DNA from: Rhytidiadelphus loreus
Lineage: Eukaryota > Streptophyta > Bryopsida > Hypnales > Hylocomiaceae
NCBI GenBank assembly: GCA_947034895.1
Contig: OX344762.1
Span: 48,587,087-48,651,086, forward strand
DNA: 64,000 bases
Direction: 5' to 3'
Shown here: piece by piece, positions 1 through 12,099 of the stretch
Layout of the letters: every line of letters begins with the position of its first letter
How positions within the stretch are numbered: position 1 is the stretch's first letter
Program-made: the position numbers and the translations under genes
Notes under the pieces: model-generated
Told to the model about the DNA's origin: nothing
Databases searched by the model: none
Seen by the model: only the letters and a program-made list of their open reading frames with translations

Positions 1-465
1 ACTGCAGTTGCTGAACAAGTCGAGGAGATGGACGAAGTTGAGAATTGGCTACATGATGGAGTTTCAGTGGAAATTGGTGACATGGTTCAAGTCGGAGACA
101 ACTTTATGATCCCAACAGAGGAAGACAATGAGGATGGTGTGCAATTCTACGTTCTGCAGTGCCAAAGGACAAAGTTTGTTTTGGAGGAGCCTTTCACTTG
201 TCCATGGGGTGGAATCTTCAAGGTAGGAGATGTTGTAATCCGGGGAAAATACTACAAGAAATTTGGACGTGGAGACAAGACCTATGTGTTCTGTGACAAG
301 GCAGTTGATGCACATGTAGATGCACATCTTGTTAGGGCCTGCAAATTTCACATGACACTTGCAACTCATAGGGTCAAGGGAACCCCTGTGTATAAGATGT
401 CCTCTGAATCGCAGCGTGTGTGTGAGGATGCCTTGAGAGAATGGTGGGCATTCAATGATGAGTAG
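1..465 (+). CDS. 3' end of an unrecognised protein-coding gene (5' truncated by window edge)
   Basis: The frame is open from base 1 (it reads TAVAEQVEEM before the first Met at 28) and ends at TAG 463-465, so the gene starts outside the window. The visible 154 residues are acidic at first (VEEMDEVENW). They are followed by a compact, probably beta-rich stretch with conserved-looking motifs such as FTCPWGGIFKVGDVVI, and then a helical C terminus ending WWAFNDE. I do not recognise the family. The balanced composition over 150 codons and an AT-rich region directly after the stop argue for a real coding end. The gene is convergent with the SET gene at 1484-4090. It could be the C-terminal domain of a large transposase-associated protein, but nothing visible proves that. 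Confidence 0.6.
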   Translation, partial: TAVAEQVEEMDEVENWLHDGVSVEIGDMVQVGDNFMIPTEEDNEDGVQFYVLQCQRTKFVLEEPFTCPWGGIFKVGDVVIRGKYYKKFGRGDKTYVFCDKAVDAHVDAHLVRACKFHMTLATHRVKGTPVYKMSSESQRVCEDALREWWAFNDE

Positions 466-1483
466 TATTTCTTGTATTTCCTTGCAGTTACTGTTAATCT
501 CTGTCCTAGTATTAGTGGATACTATTTGTTCCTCAAATGTACTACAGTTAGAGTAGTTTTGTACCTCGAATATATGAACCAGAGTTACAGTATTTTGTCA
601 TACTATTTATTCCTCAAATGTATTAGAGTGATAGTATTTTTGTACCTCAAATACATATACTAGAATTATAGTATTTTGTAATACTATTTGTACCCCGAAT
701 GTACTACAAAATAGTATTTTGTTATACTTAAAAGTACAACTGAGGCAAGAGAATTGTTTCCTGAGCTTCAATTCATTTTGGCTGATAAAAGCACACTACG
801 TATGTTTACTGTATTTTCATGTATAGCTATTTCTTTTTTTAAATTTTGTGACAGTTTTGTTATGAATGCTCTATTTCTATTGAAACTCTTTGAACAGGAA
901 AGATGTTATAGGGCGGTTTAGGGATTTGGATGAAATACAGAGTTAACAATTGAAGGCAGGTAGACTAAATTCAAAGAGGTGAATTGTACCATTCTAGTTC
1001 TACAAACTAAGACTTCCAATTCCAAGCAAGTAATCGGAAAAATAATTTTGGAATCTCACACTTGTCAAATCAATGAGAGAGTTAAGAACTGGAGCCAATT
1101 GTAGAAATTATTTTAGACAATTTCAAAACAATAGTTTGAATGTATAATACAATACAAGAAGTACAAAGCTTCTATCTATTGATCTCTTTTGAAAATGAAA
1201 TGGATAAATTACACTCCCTCTATCCCAAATGATCATCTAGTTGGATAAAATTTCAATTAAATTGTTATCCATTTTCTAAATCTTCAAAATACAAATGACT
1301 TACATCCATAGAACAAACTATCAAGTCAAACCACCTCTATACTATTGCCAAGTTTGTACAAGGTAAGTTGAACCATCACAACCAAAGTGGAAGCCATCAC
1401 ATTTCAAGTAAAACCATATTAGTGGTATACATTGCAGTACTGCAATGTAATCCATTAATATAATCTTACTTGCCATAAGCTGG
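466..1483. other. AT-rich intergenic region between convergent genes
   Basis: No supported gene. The first part (519-720) is a tandem repeat described separately. The rest is low-complexity AT-rich sequence that probably includes the 3' UTRs of the two convergent genes. Confidence 0.6.
519..720. repeat. 81-bp tandem repeat, about 2.5 copies
   Basis: The motif ATACTATTTGTTCCTCAAAT begins at 519 and recurs with substitutions at 600 and 681, giving an exact 81-bp period. The third copy is partial. The array begins about 55 bp after the stop codon of the left-edge gene and probably lies in its 3' UTR. The 63-aa ORF crossing it is a by-product of the repeat. Confidence 0.8.
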
Positions 1484-4090
1484 CTACCACTTGGCCTGTA
1501 ATGGTGAACTAGTATCTCTACAAAGTATGCTTCTACATTTACAAGCAAAGGATGGCAAATGTGGATCTCTATTTTGGAAATCAATGCCATAATCCCATGT
1601 CAATGCCTCCTTCGCTTGAATGATTCGTTTTGCAAAAAATGCAACATGGTAAAAGTCCTTCCCAGCGTTTTCAATCTTCACAGGCATGTCCACGAGGTTT
1701 GCATCTCCACATCTGTATGAAAGTAGTGGAATGCCAATTAAACAAACGACATAAACGACATGTAATAAAATAAAATGAACATTCCTTAAGGTATGCAACA
1801 TGTCTGACCTGTGATTCAAGAATCTTGCGACGTTTCCATAGTGAGTGGCATCCAAGCACAACGCCGTGTTGTCATTCGATTTTCGTTCAGTGGCCCAGTC
1901 AGCATTAAGTTGCAAAGTGTATGACAGATCACCGTGGACTACAAGGTTCCTCATTGCCATCTCCCGATTTGTCAGTATCTCCCCAATCATCTCAAATACG
2001 TACGCACCTTTGGGGATAGAATTAACAGCTCGAATCCCCCATCCCGTGTGCATTGTAAGGAAAACTTCTATTGAATACTTCATCCCCTGCTGAACAACAC
2101 GATTACCATATTTACGGTGGCATCCACATTTAACATTGTACTCCCTAATGAAAGTCCGTCCTCCATCACGACTACTTCGCAGAAAATGGTCCTTCAGTAA
2201 TCCACCAGGCTTGTAGGCAAATTCACCACCAGTTTCCTTTGTACATTGACAAGGAACCACTGCAGTCAAACAATCTTGCTTGCCACAAATACAAAACTCA
2301 CCCTTCCCTAACCCAACAGTGGAAGGAATTAAATGAGCATTTTTGTGGACCATACTAGTAGTCATATACTTGAAAGAACGCAATGGAGAATCATGCGGAG
2401 CTACAGAAACCGGAAGCGCCTCCATGCCCCGCGACAAGTCTTCAGTATAATACAACGGGCCACCCTACATTAAACACATTCAAACAACCCACATTAGAAA
2501 ATCCTAGAGCAATCCACAAAGAAGTCTAGTCCACAAAAATGTAGTCTCTGTTTCAGGAGCCTCCACTCCGAAGGCAATATACAAAGCTTTGCCTGTGTGC
2601 CTCCTCCGTAGTTGACGGAGATTCTAACCAGAACTGCAGATTCGAAAAAGCAAACAAACACTAAAATCGTCCACGCTTTCTTAACGAAGGTTTGTCTACC
2701 TGTGTAGACAACGTCAAGTTTACTAGCTGCGACCTCGTATTTCTCCTGCATGGACGTGAAAGGATTGAGTTGGGGTCCACGGTGGAGGCTACTGCCTCAC
2801 TACTGTCATCCACCCCCCCGGCTGCTATCTTAGTCAATTCAAAAAAAGTACTATGCTCTGAACTATGAAGGTTCTCTATCGATGTGTGGGCTTCCTCTCC
2901 AACTTCCACCAACTTGCAATTCTTCATATCCTCTATCAGAACCTTTCTCTTCTTCTTCAATTTCTTCACTTTCATAGATTGAGGGGCCACTCCCTCGAGC
3001 TGTTTCTGTTTTTCCTCTGATCCAGCTTGCGGGTCCACTTCCACAAGTTGCTCCTTCTCTTCCTCTGATCCTGTTAGGTGTCCCTCCCGAACAAGTACCT
3101 GACAACCCTCATCAGTATTATTTCCATTCCCAACATCACCGTCACCTTCACCCTTTCTTTCAACAGAACCCCTCTGATCAGAACTGGTCCCCTCCCCAAC
3201 ATCTCCCTCTTCAGAACCATTTTTGTCCACAACGAATCCCTCAGTGTTGTGCTTTTCCTCTCCAAGAGTTCCCTCAGCATTGCCCTCCTCCTCCACAGTA
3301 ATTCCCTCATCGTTGCCCTTTCCCTCCCCAACAATTGCTTTCCCAACTCCCATCTCCTCCCCTACATCAGAAGTCCCCTTTTCTTTGAGTTGACGAATTG
3401 AGCCTTCATTTAAAGGCACCACTTCCTCAAGCTCATCTCCAAACCCTACAGGCTTCCCGTCAACATCTCCATAATCTACATCCATCCCTTCCCCAACGTA
3501 TCCCTGAAATACTGCAGCCCCCTTTGTTGGCTCTTTTTCCTTCTTGCTTGCCCGCCTAGTTTCTCCAACTGTCATCAACACAGAAGCCTTTACACTGGAT
3601 GTGTGATCATCCCGTGCTCCACGTAATAGCGTCGTGAGCGGCGGTTTATAGGGACTAATTTCAATTGGGTTCCAAGACTTTCCGAGAGGTAATTTGCTTA
3701 CTTCATCATCTGCATCACCTCCGGCCGAAATAGTGGTACCAGAGCTAGAGGGCAGGTTCAACACCTTTTTTGCAAGCCCATCTTCACTAGACTCCAATTC
3801 TGAACTGAATTCAGGCTCTTCAAGCATGTCCTTGTTGGTGAAAGCCTTCTGCGTTTGTTTTTTCTTCTTTTTTGGCTTTGCTTTGAAAGCCAGGCTGTCC
3901 ACTTCATCCCAGGGTCTCTTGCTCTTTTCCTTCGGATCTGTGGGTTCTTCTAGATCAATGTCTTCTCCCATTTTGAGCATTCCAACACCTCCCCAATCAG
4001 TAGCCTTTGCTGAGCAAACGGCTTGGCTAGTTGCTCCCTCTGTGAAATTCGCTGGAGAGTTTGCAGGATGGGCAAACTTCATGCCAGCAG
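1484..4090 (-). CDS. SUVR-type SET-domain histone-lysine N-methyltransferase
   Basis: Three minus-strand exons fit: 2700-4090, 1809-2464 and 1484-1712, with GT-AG introns and matching phases, ending at TAG 1484-1486. From the Met at 4080-4082 the product is 755 aa. About 460 residues are Glu/Gly/Lys-rich and low complexity. A SUVR-like catalytic part follows: GGPLYYTEDLSRG, a Cys-rich pre-SET (CICGKQDC, CQCTKETGGEFAY, KCGCHRKYGNRVVQ), SET motifs ALCLDATHYGNVARFLNHR, CGDAN and LTWDYGIDF, and post-SET CKCRSILCR. The NHRC and WDYG catalytic motifs are intact. By family it should methylate histone H3 lysine 9 in the nucleus and favour silencing. The usual SUVR N-terminal WIYLD domain is not visible. 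The first exon also fits in phase as a continuation of the reading frame at 5526-7290, so the true start is uncertain. Confidence 0.85.
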
Positions 4091-5525
4091 CTACACAATG
4101 AGCCACAAATGAACTTCAGTTCACTTGAATTACAAATACTCCTCTTCTAAACTAATTAAAGTCACACTGCATACCCCAAACATAAAAGAGAAGAAACTTA
4201 CATGACCACAAACAACTCGTATCTTAAACATGAATTCAAAAAAAATAAAATTATTAGTACATATCAATATAATACATCTACTTCACTGGTCAAGTAACAT
4301 TACTATATGTACATTTGAATACAAACCAGGACAAGAAATACGTTTAGTATAAAATTAAAAAATTAAAACAGTACACCAAAACTTTTTCAATGGAATCTAC
4401 TTCAGCCATGATACATGACATACATTTAATCCAGTTCATTACTTTACGTATACTACGAGCACCGTTTGAAACAACCAAGTTCTGTAAAGTATTACATACT
4501 ATACAAAAAGAGAAAAGAAATCATGTATGAAAAGTGTCATCACACGAAAAGAGTAACTGGAAAAAAAGAAATGTAGAAAAGTAGTGTAATTTTGACCTTT
4601 AAGTGCATTTGATACAAATGTAGTGGTTTAAATACAAAACCTAATCACTGCGATTTACACAAACTCAAATACATACCATACATTTAGTACGTGATAATAC
4701 AATAGTACTCTTCCAATATTGAATTGACAATACTTGAAGTATATTTTCATACAAACTAGGGCACTAAGTATATTTCAATAAAAAAAAAGAGAAATCAAAG
4801 AGTACACGAAGTCCGTTTCATTGTACACCAGTTTCAGCCTCAATGCACATAGTACATTTAGTAAACTACATTCATTGTGTGTATATTATACACACGATCT
4901 TTAGATTCCAGCTATACACTCTATAATATAGTGTACATACAAACAAGTGGATTTTTGTGTGAAAAGTATCAGTACAAAAACATAATACAATGAAAGACTG
5001 GAAAATGAGGGAAAAAACTAACTGTAATATGTAAGTAACTATGTTTCGTTTTTATTGATCTGCTGCAATAGTGATCCTCATAAGTACATTTCACAGCCAT
5101 GTAAATAACAGACGTAATTGTATTCTGAATATTTTAAACTAAAACCTGTGTTATTCAACAAATATATTGTATTTCTATAAGTACCGCAACTACATTTGGA
5201 ACATTTGTGGCTAAAGCCAAACGTTAAAAATCGGTGCAAATATTTCCTTATCTTATTATTTGTACACTTCGTACCCATTATGCAGAATGGAGTAAATTAG
5301 ATTATTATTTGTACATTGCGTACCCATTATGCAGAATGGAGTCAAGTATCTAGGATAAAAACTAAAGAGAAATAAATTCTCATTTCTAAACATAATGTAG
5401 AATGTTCTGCAAATAATTTAAGTTCTGCATTATGCTAGTAGGACTTGAGAGGAGTAGAAGTTCACGGGAATACATCTATGCATTGTATGAAGATCACAAT
5501 TTGCAAGAAATAATAACTAACTCAC
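4091..5525 (-). other. Probable 1.4-kb intron or promoter region upstream of the SET exons
   Basis: AT-rich sequence without coding potential. On the minus strand a donor (TTTTG|GTGAG at 5526/5525) and an acceptor (TGTAG at 4093-4091) bound it, and the phases match (1 nt + 2 nt), so it can be read as one intron. It could equally hold the promoter of the SET gene. A 49-bp tandem duplication (TTATTATTTGTACA... repeated at 5254 and 5303) lies inside. Confidence 0.45.
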
Positions 5526-7290
5526 CAAAAGTGGGACACTTAGCCTTGGCCACATCTGATCGGTCCTGCAGGATCTTCTTCCTCTCCTCGGCAAGACCAA
5601 GCATGAGCGCCCTCTCCACCAGGTCTGGACCAAGCTCCCCTCAGCCAAAATTGCGATGCCACTCAGGATGCTGCATTGCTTTGCAACCCACGGCCATACA
5701 TTTGTTACTATTGACAAAGATAACTGCTGCACAAAACGGGTGGTACAAATGTCGACATGAAGAAACAATAATGTCACTATGAGGGAATGGAAAGGAGCAC
5801 AGGGAGCATAGTGCAAGGTCAATGAACACTGTGTGCTCGCTGAAGCTTCTCAATTGTAAAGTAGTTTCTTCCGAAGGAGCATACAGCATGGGTCTTGGGC
5901 AAAACGAAGTACACGTCCTCCCCCTCTTGAGGGACCACGATTGAGCCACCAATGCATCAAACTGCAGTTGATGGCATTGGATCTTCTGTGTCAATGCGAT
6001 CATAGCTATATCCGCTAAATCAAGCTGGATCTTCGCTTCAGACAGTTTTTTCTCTTGAGATGACAATTGCTCTTGGACCATCTCTAACTTGATTAGTTCG
6101 CGCCCCACATCGTCACCACGATTCTTCATCTGCTCAATCAGCTAGAACTTTTCCTCCATCTGGCCCTGGAAAGTGCCTACAAGGCTCTCCATGTCCCTCT
6201 TCCTCCACCGGCACTTTTCGAGATTGGACTCTGCCTCCTTGTGATCAATCTTCAACACATCCCCTTCCATGTGAATCACACTCATAAGTGACTCCACCTC
6301 CAATTGTCGCTCCGTGCAAGTTTCCTTGGACAATCCTCACTGCAACTGAAGCCCTACAAAATCTGCAGACACCCCAGACTCCCCACCCGTCTCCCCAAGT
6401 TTGGATTGTGACAGATCTGATTTTTTCTCCACACCCTGACCTCTTTCCAACTTGACGGCTTTTAACCCTGGCTCCACCTTGATGGACCGCCACTCCGCAC
6501 CCCGCATTTCCACAGGTTTCGAAACCGTTTGTAAACTGGTCTTCAAAGCCTGAAGTTTTCTTAAGTCTTGGTCATACCGATTCCGTTGACGCTTGTTGGT
6601 TTCTTCCCCGAACAAACACCAGTTGACCTCGTTCTCTCCTTTCTCATACTCCAACGCCACTCCCTCTGCAAAGTGCACCTTCAACAATCCAGGTACCTCA
6701 CTAGCACTATGCTGATGCAAAATCGGATGGAGCTCCTTAATCCTTGCCCTCAAATCAGCGTGCTCGCATTGTTGCCAAGAGAACCCATTTCGCCCACCCT
6801 CACCTACCGGTTCACCGAAATATTTCCTCACCAATTTTGTAGGGAATGATCCCTTCCTATAACGATGAGGATTCTGTTGTGATTGATCGCAAAGATTGTA
6901 CTCCTTGGCAAAATCTTCTCGAGTCAGCGCCCTTGGTGGTGGCTTCAAGTTTGAAATCTCCACGTCTACATCCTGTGGAGATTGGTAAATCTTCGTCTTC
7001 CTCGCTTTCGACACAGGTCTCTTTCGAGAGCCTCCACTTCTATCTACAGCTGCGCTCTCTTCTTCCTCGTCGCCGTGATCTCTTTCTTCATCGTTGTGGT
7101 GGTCGTCCTCTGTGCATGGAGGAGCTCTCCCCTTCTTGGAATCCTCCCTTTCTTTCTTTGCGTCCTCGGTCTCCTTCCGCCCACTGTCCTTGGCTGAAAG
7201 TGTGGCTGAAATCGCACTGTTCCTCCCTTTACCCACATTACCCTTACTGACCTTCCCCTTACCCGAATGCGTTCCATGTGAATTCTCCAT
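5526..7290 (-). pseudogene. Coiled-coil / zinc-finger protein frame with three in-frame stops
   Basis: Starting at ATG 7290-7288 (MENSHGTHSGKG) a single frame runs 588 codons to a donor at 5526. Codons 318 (TGA, 6337-6339), 383 (TAG, 6142-6144) and 551 (TGA, 5638-5640) are stops. No frameshift occurs, and protein-like sequence continues past every stop. The N terminus is charged (Lys/Glu/Asp-rich) and carries a basic RKRPVSKARKTK segment. Two Glu/Lys/Leu-rich coiled-coil stretches lie around the second stop. A Cys/His cluster follows (CSLC, SSCRHLYHPFC, KCMAVGC, MQHPEW), then FG-stop-GELGPDLVERALMLGL. The third stop sits where a Trp (TGG) would be expected. I cannot name the family. A recent pseudogene is the simplest reading; one long gene joined to the SET exons is possible because the splice phases agree. 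Confidence 0.65.
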
Positions 7291-9649
7291 CTACCTAAAC
7301 CCAAAATCCACAGCATCCAATACAAAAAATTTGGTTACCGTACCTAAATTCAACAAGAAATCTAATTCACTCATGAAGTAATGACTCATGACAGTTGCCC
7401 TTCACACTAAACCCGAAGAAATACAACATTGTAGAAGTCTAGAATCTTCTAATCAATTTGTCCGTAGCCACACCAAACAGATTTCAGAAGCAATGTACCC
7501 TAAACAAGCGAAGTACTGAGGGGCTTGCTTGAAAGCACTCAAACACCACTGCCTATTGCAAATGTCAGAACGCAATGCGACGGCGCTCAAGTCAATCTGA
7601 AGTGATTACCGAATTTGTAGACCTATCATCGCAGTTCCTAAACCAAACCAACTCTAAAAAATACAAACGCATGATTGCCAAGGTTCGGAAGACACAACCT
7701 GTCTCCTGATTCACATGTAAAGACCGAATTTGTCCCACTCCTGCACACGCGAAGTCAGACCCTCAGCCGCTCAAGTGCCAGCGTCCGACTAGAAAAAAGT
7801 TTGGACCACGCAAGAAAGACTGAGCGAAGCTGCAAAGTGCAGACCCTGGCACACTGGAAAGGTGCGAGACGATGACCGGTGATCAGCAGTGGGGGGGGGT
7901 AGTGTCTCGGCGGTCACCAGTCATGAAGTCGTGGTGCAGTATGCAATCACCGGTTTTGAAGGTTAAACTGCATTGATTAGAGTAGTTGGAAATGACTTTC
8001 CACCCAATACACTCAATGATTATTTGATTTCTGATTTTTGTACTTAAAGTTTTATGACCACGACGGAGGTTGATGTAAATCAAATAAACATGTGCATGTA
8101 ATCTTCAATGCTGCGTAAGTCACCCTTAATTCTACATTTTTTTGTTGAGTATTAGAAAAAATTTGGAGTTAATTACAGAAAATTATGTGAAGAATTGAAA
8201 TCATACTATAGTTAGTAGTGTTTCAGTCACCTTAAATTTAATGTTTGGAGTAGTGTAGAAGTTACAATTTATTTAAAGGTGACTTTGACATCCTTCTCTC
8301 CTTTTTTGTATAATATGTAGATCACTTGATAATTGCAAATATTGTATGTGGACACTTCTATATTTTATTATACATTATGAGGAAGAGGCTACTTGTCACC
8401 TCACCAACAACAAAAGATTGAATTTGGATTCATTTTTGAAAACAAAAATAAATATGTTCTAAAAATATCATAGGTAAGTACATTTTTTGCACATTTTATT
8501 TTGATATTTCGATATAAAGTGAAGGGTTAGATTTGAAGATAATTATCTTGATCTTGAATATATGGTATAAAACATAAGATGTAAATTTCCCTAAAATTCT
8601 TTCTTCTGTACACTATTATTCACAATCAAATAAATCTTGATTGTATTGAATAAATGCCCAAGTGGATCACTTAGTGCATTTCCTAAACCATGTGCGACCA
8701 AAGATAGGTAAGGTTCTATTCTTTTCAATTAAAATTTATAAAGGATTTACAAATAAAGTAGGAGACATTGAAAGGGGAAAATCCATTATAAGTAAGTTAG
8801 GTAGCCTATAAATGGGGACCACTAATTGTTGTACATGTAATTTAGAGGCTAGTCATTGGGATTCCTTGTATTGTATTTAGTAGGGTCTATATTAACAAAT
8901 AGGTGTACCAGTGGATCAAACCAGCTGGGTGTAAAAAATGCACAAAAATTTCACCCCAAAAAAAGATTCACCAAAAAAAATAGTGTACGGAAAAAAAGAC
9001 CCCTCTAATACCACCCAAAGTGCTTTGAGGAAATAAAGTAAGTGAAAAAAGAATAAAACAATCACAACAACCAAAGGACGTGACTTATTCCAAAAAATAG
9101 GGTGCAAAAAGAAAATAATCTTTTTATACCAAGGAAAGCGTCTTCACCTAAAAAAATAGGGTGTGAAAAAGAATTGTAAATTTCATACCAAGTGAAAATC
9201 GAAAGTGCTGGAATGCTTAAACTAAGTTGTTTGAAAACACATGGAACAAGATTGATGTATTCTTTGTTTAATTTTTTTTTTAAATTGCTTTTATTATGTT
9301 CTTTAATTCCCTTTTTTTCTTTATGAAGTCAAAATGTGGAATCCAATGGGCCCAAATTGTCAACTACAACTTATGGTCATGAAGTCCCCATTAACTATTG
9401 GTCATATGCCCATTCATGGACCAAAATTTCTCTAATATTAGCTTATATTATAAGTTCCAATTGATATGGGATTTTGAAAAGGTCACAAGTTACTATATTG
9501 AATTCACTTATACATATTGTGTAAATCCTAAAACTTATGTAATACTCTAAACTGTTATTTACACCTAAAAAACATTTGTATAGATCAATTTTGTAGTAAT
9601 GAAAACACCATTTTAAAAAACAATGATAATAATAAATTATATTCCAACA

Positions 9650-10660
9650 AATATATGAAAATATATAGATTGACAATGGACCTCCACGTATTTATACGGT
9701 TCAAGGGCATTTGTAACTAAATTATGTATATATTTTTAAATGAAATGTGGCCACTATGTCATTTAAACACGATTAGTTTATAATAGAAGAACAAAATGAA
9801 TCTATGAAGCATTTGATTCATTTCCCCCCCAAAGTATGAATTGGTTAAAAAAAATGGAGAACGCATTTCACATTTAATAAAAATATGGATTGAAATTGGA
9901 CCCCTACATATTAATGGATTCGAGCATTCACAAAAGAAATTACTTATACACAATTAAAATGTGGTCAATATGTCAATTCAATGCAGTTAATTTTTATTAT
10001 AACACCAAAAGTAATCTAGGGAGCACTTGATTCATTTCTCCCAAAAAATATCATTTGGTGTAAAAAATTGGAAAAAAATCAATGGTTGCTTTTGAATTTC
10101 ATTGTAATGAATAGGGAAAAAAACGGAGACCTCAAAATGGATCCCACATATTTATAGTGTTCGGGCAATTAGTAACTAAATTACATACTTATAGATAACA
10201 TGTGGACACTACATCACCTTAATGCGATTTGTTTTTAATCCTTTATAGTCCACACCTTCCACAAGTCAATGCAGCTTAGTAAACCCCAATTGTAAGTTTC
10301 AAAATATCTATTTCTGGTAGGTGTTTTAAACAAAGAAAATGAAGTTTGACAAGTTTTATTTCTATTCTATCTTGAAATTTTGAAAAATATCAAAAAGTAA
10401 AAAAAGTAAATTCCAATTAATGAAAAAATTTGAAATTTCTTGTGCAACGATGTATCATTTATAGTCTCAACTATTAAAAACATATAGTTGTTATTTGAGC
10501 ACAATTTAAAAGGTAAAATTTAGTTTAAACAAGATGTTTGACCGTTTTACAATGGATGAATTTGTTCAAGGATTTATAGAAGAGGAAAATAAATCATTGA
10601 AGTGCTATATTCATTTTTCTAAGAGAAATATCAATTGGTTAAGAAAAAATCAGAATCCAA
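9650..10660. repeat. Diverged tandem repeat, unit about 220-240 bp
   Basis: Three imperfect copies can be followed by anchor phrases: AATGGACCTCCACGTATTTA near 9675, a matching phrase near 9894 and another near 10135. Each is followed by a 'gtgg(c/t)cactatgtca'-type phrase, and the first two then by 'gattcatttc(t/c)ccc' and 'ttggt(t/g)aaaaaa'. A partial fourth copy of the latter block lies near 10590-10660, where it creates a 72-aa spurious ORF. Confidence 0.6.
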
Positions 10661-11802
10661 GTAATCAATATGTATTGAAAATGGTTCTTCATCCAAGGTT
10701 CATCCAAACAAATAATACAAATACCCTAAACCCCATACGTTTTGCTTTCTAAACTAATTCGCAATGTTCATACTGGATGAATTAACTTCATTATTCGATG
10801 AATAATTCAAGGGCGGGAATGTGGCCCGGGATTAGTGACCTTTAATTCAAAACAGTGGCCTAAATTTGAAAGAACGCCTCCAATGAGGCCACGTGTCCAT
10901 GACATATTAGGAGCAATCCAGCATAGAAGCCTGGAATCGTGGCGGACCAAGCTGGTGCCCTCCAAATCCCAGATGAAACAAGGCACACGATCTCGCATTA
11001 AGTGAGTTGACTTGCCAACCATTGGTGGATCCAGATCCCCCAACTGTTGCCGCACGATCAGAATCGGATGACGTATGTCGCGTATCTCTCCTCTGTAGAG
11101 TACACTTAGTACAATTTTAGTACTTTTTTTTAATTTTATACATAGTAGATTTGCCGAAAGTGGGTGGGGTCTAGTATACTTCCACCCAAAAGGCAAAGAT
11201 ACTCCACCCACGGATTTGGAGGGGAACGAGATAGGAATCTCTACGAGGCGTGGAACCTATTGTGCACTGTATGCACCCAACGGTACCTCATCGATCCGAT
11301 CCCCAACCTTGGGATCTATATTGAGCTCCTCGCTTTAGACAGCATGATGTGCGATTGTCACCGGCAACACCACTCTATCCTCAAGACGAGGATCCATACC
11401 CCGGTCTTTGTCATCCGCATACAATTTTTTGTGTGGGAGGTTTGAGGTTCACAAAGTTGGCGACTGTGAACGCAATCGACTTGGGGTGGAGCTCGCCCTC
11501 TTCATCGGCGACGGTGAACAAATTGGGGTCCTCACCGGACCCCAGCTAGGTGGGCTATCTACCACGCCTTCCTCCACATTCCCCTTCGAGAAGTCGATGG
11601 CCGCCGAAGCTGCATCGGTGGCCGAGCCCAGAAGGTAAGGCTTAGAGTAGGAGGACGGCACAAAGCTCCCTTCAATCAAGCCGGACTTCATTGAAAGTGA
11701 CACATTCGATCCAGACAACAAGCTCCTCGTTAGTGGTTCCTTTCGTTGCAGAAAGTGTAGAACGGGTCCTCCAACCTACAACAATGGCAGTGTACAAACA
11801 TC

Positions 11803-11912
11803 TTCCACAATTATTCTTGACCCAAAGATAACACACATCCTCCACAATTATCCTCGACCCAAAGATAAAACACATCCTCCACAATTATCCTCAACCCAAA
11901 GATAACTCAGCA
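11803..11912. repeat. 37-38-bp tandem repeat, three copies
   Basis: The phrase TCCACAATTATTCTTGACCC followed by 'aaagataacacacatcc' is repeated at about 11803, 11841 and 11878 with few changes. Confidence 0.8.
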
Positions 11913-12099
11913 TAGAAGACAAACACATGTTGAACAAAACAATATCTCTGAAAGAGGCTGAAAATCATGGTGAAATTTCAAAATTTTACTAATTCATAAA
12001 AATGAAATGTACATAAAAATCCGTATTCACAAGAATAATGTACAACGAGTTCTATGATTGACTGAGACACTGAGAAGTCTATTTCTTCCTTCGTCTCTC

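Larger units (their letters stand above)
7291..12099. other. Long region without a confirmed gene
   Basis: 7291-8100 has mixed composition and a G run near 7890, and may be the promoter of the minus-strand frame at 7290. 8100-10800 is AT-rich and includes diverged tandem repeats at 9650-10660. 10800-11760 is less AT-rich and has short ORFs on both strands (for example minus 10807-11211 and 11449-11721) that I cannot assign to any family. Confidence 0.5.

Noticed and set aside
3694..4101. 135-aa plus-strand ORF opposite the SET gene exon
   Set aside because: It is antisense to the acidic, low-complexity exon, and its Ser/Phe/Pro-rich composition is what the reverse of a Glu/Lys-rich frame gives.
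10807..11211. 134-aa minus-strand ORF
   Set aside because: No family is recognised and no neighbouring exon fits. The sequence looks like mixed noncoding DNA.
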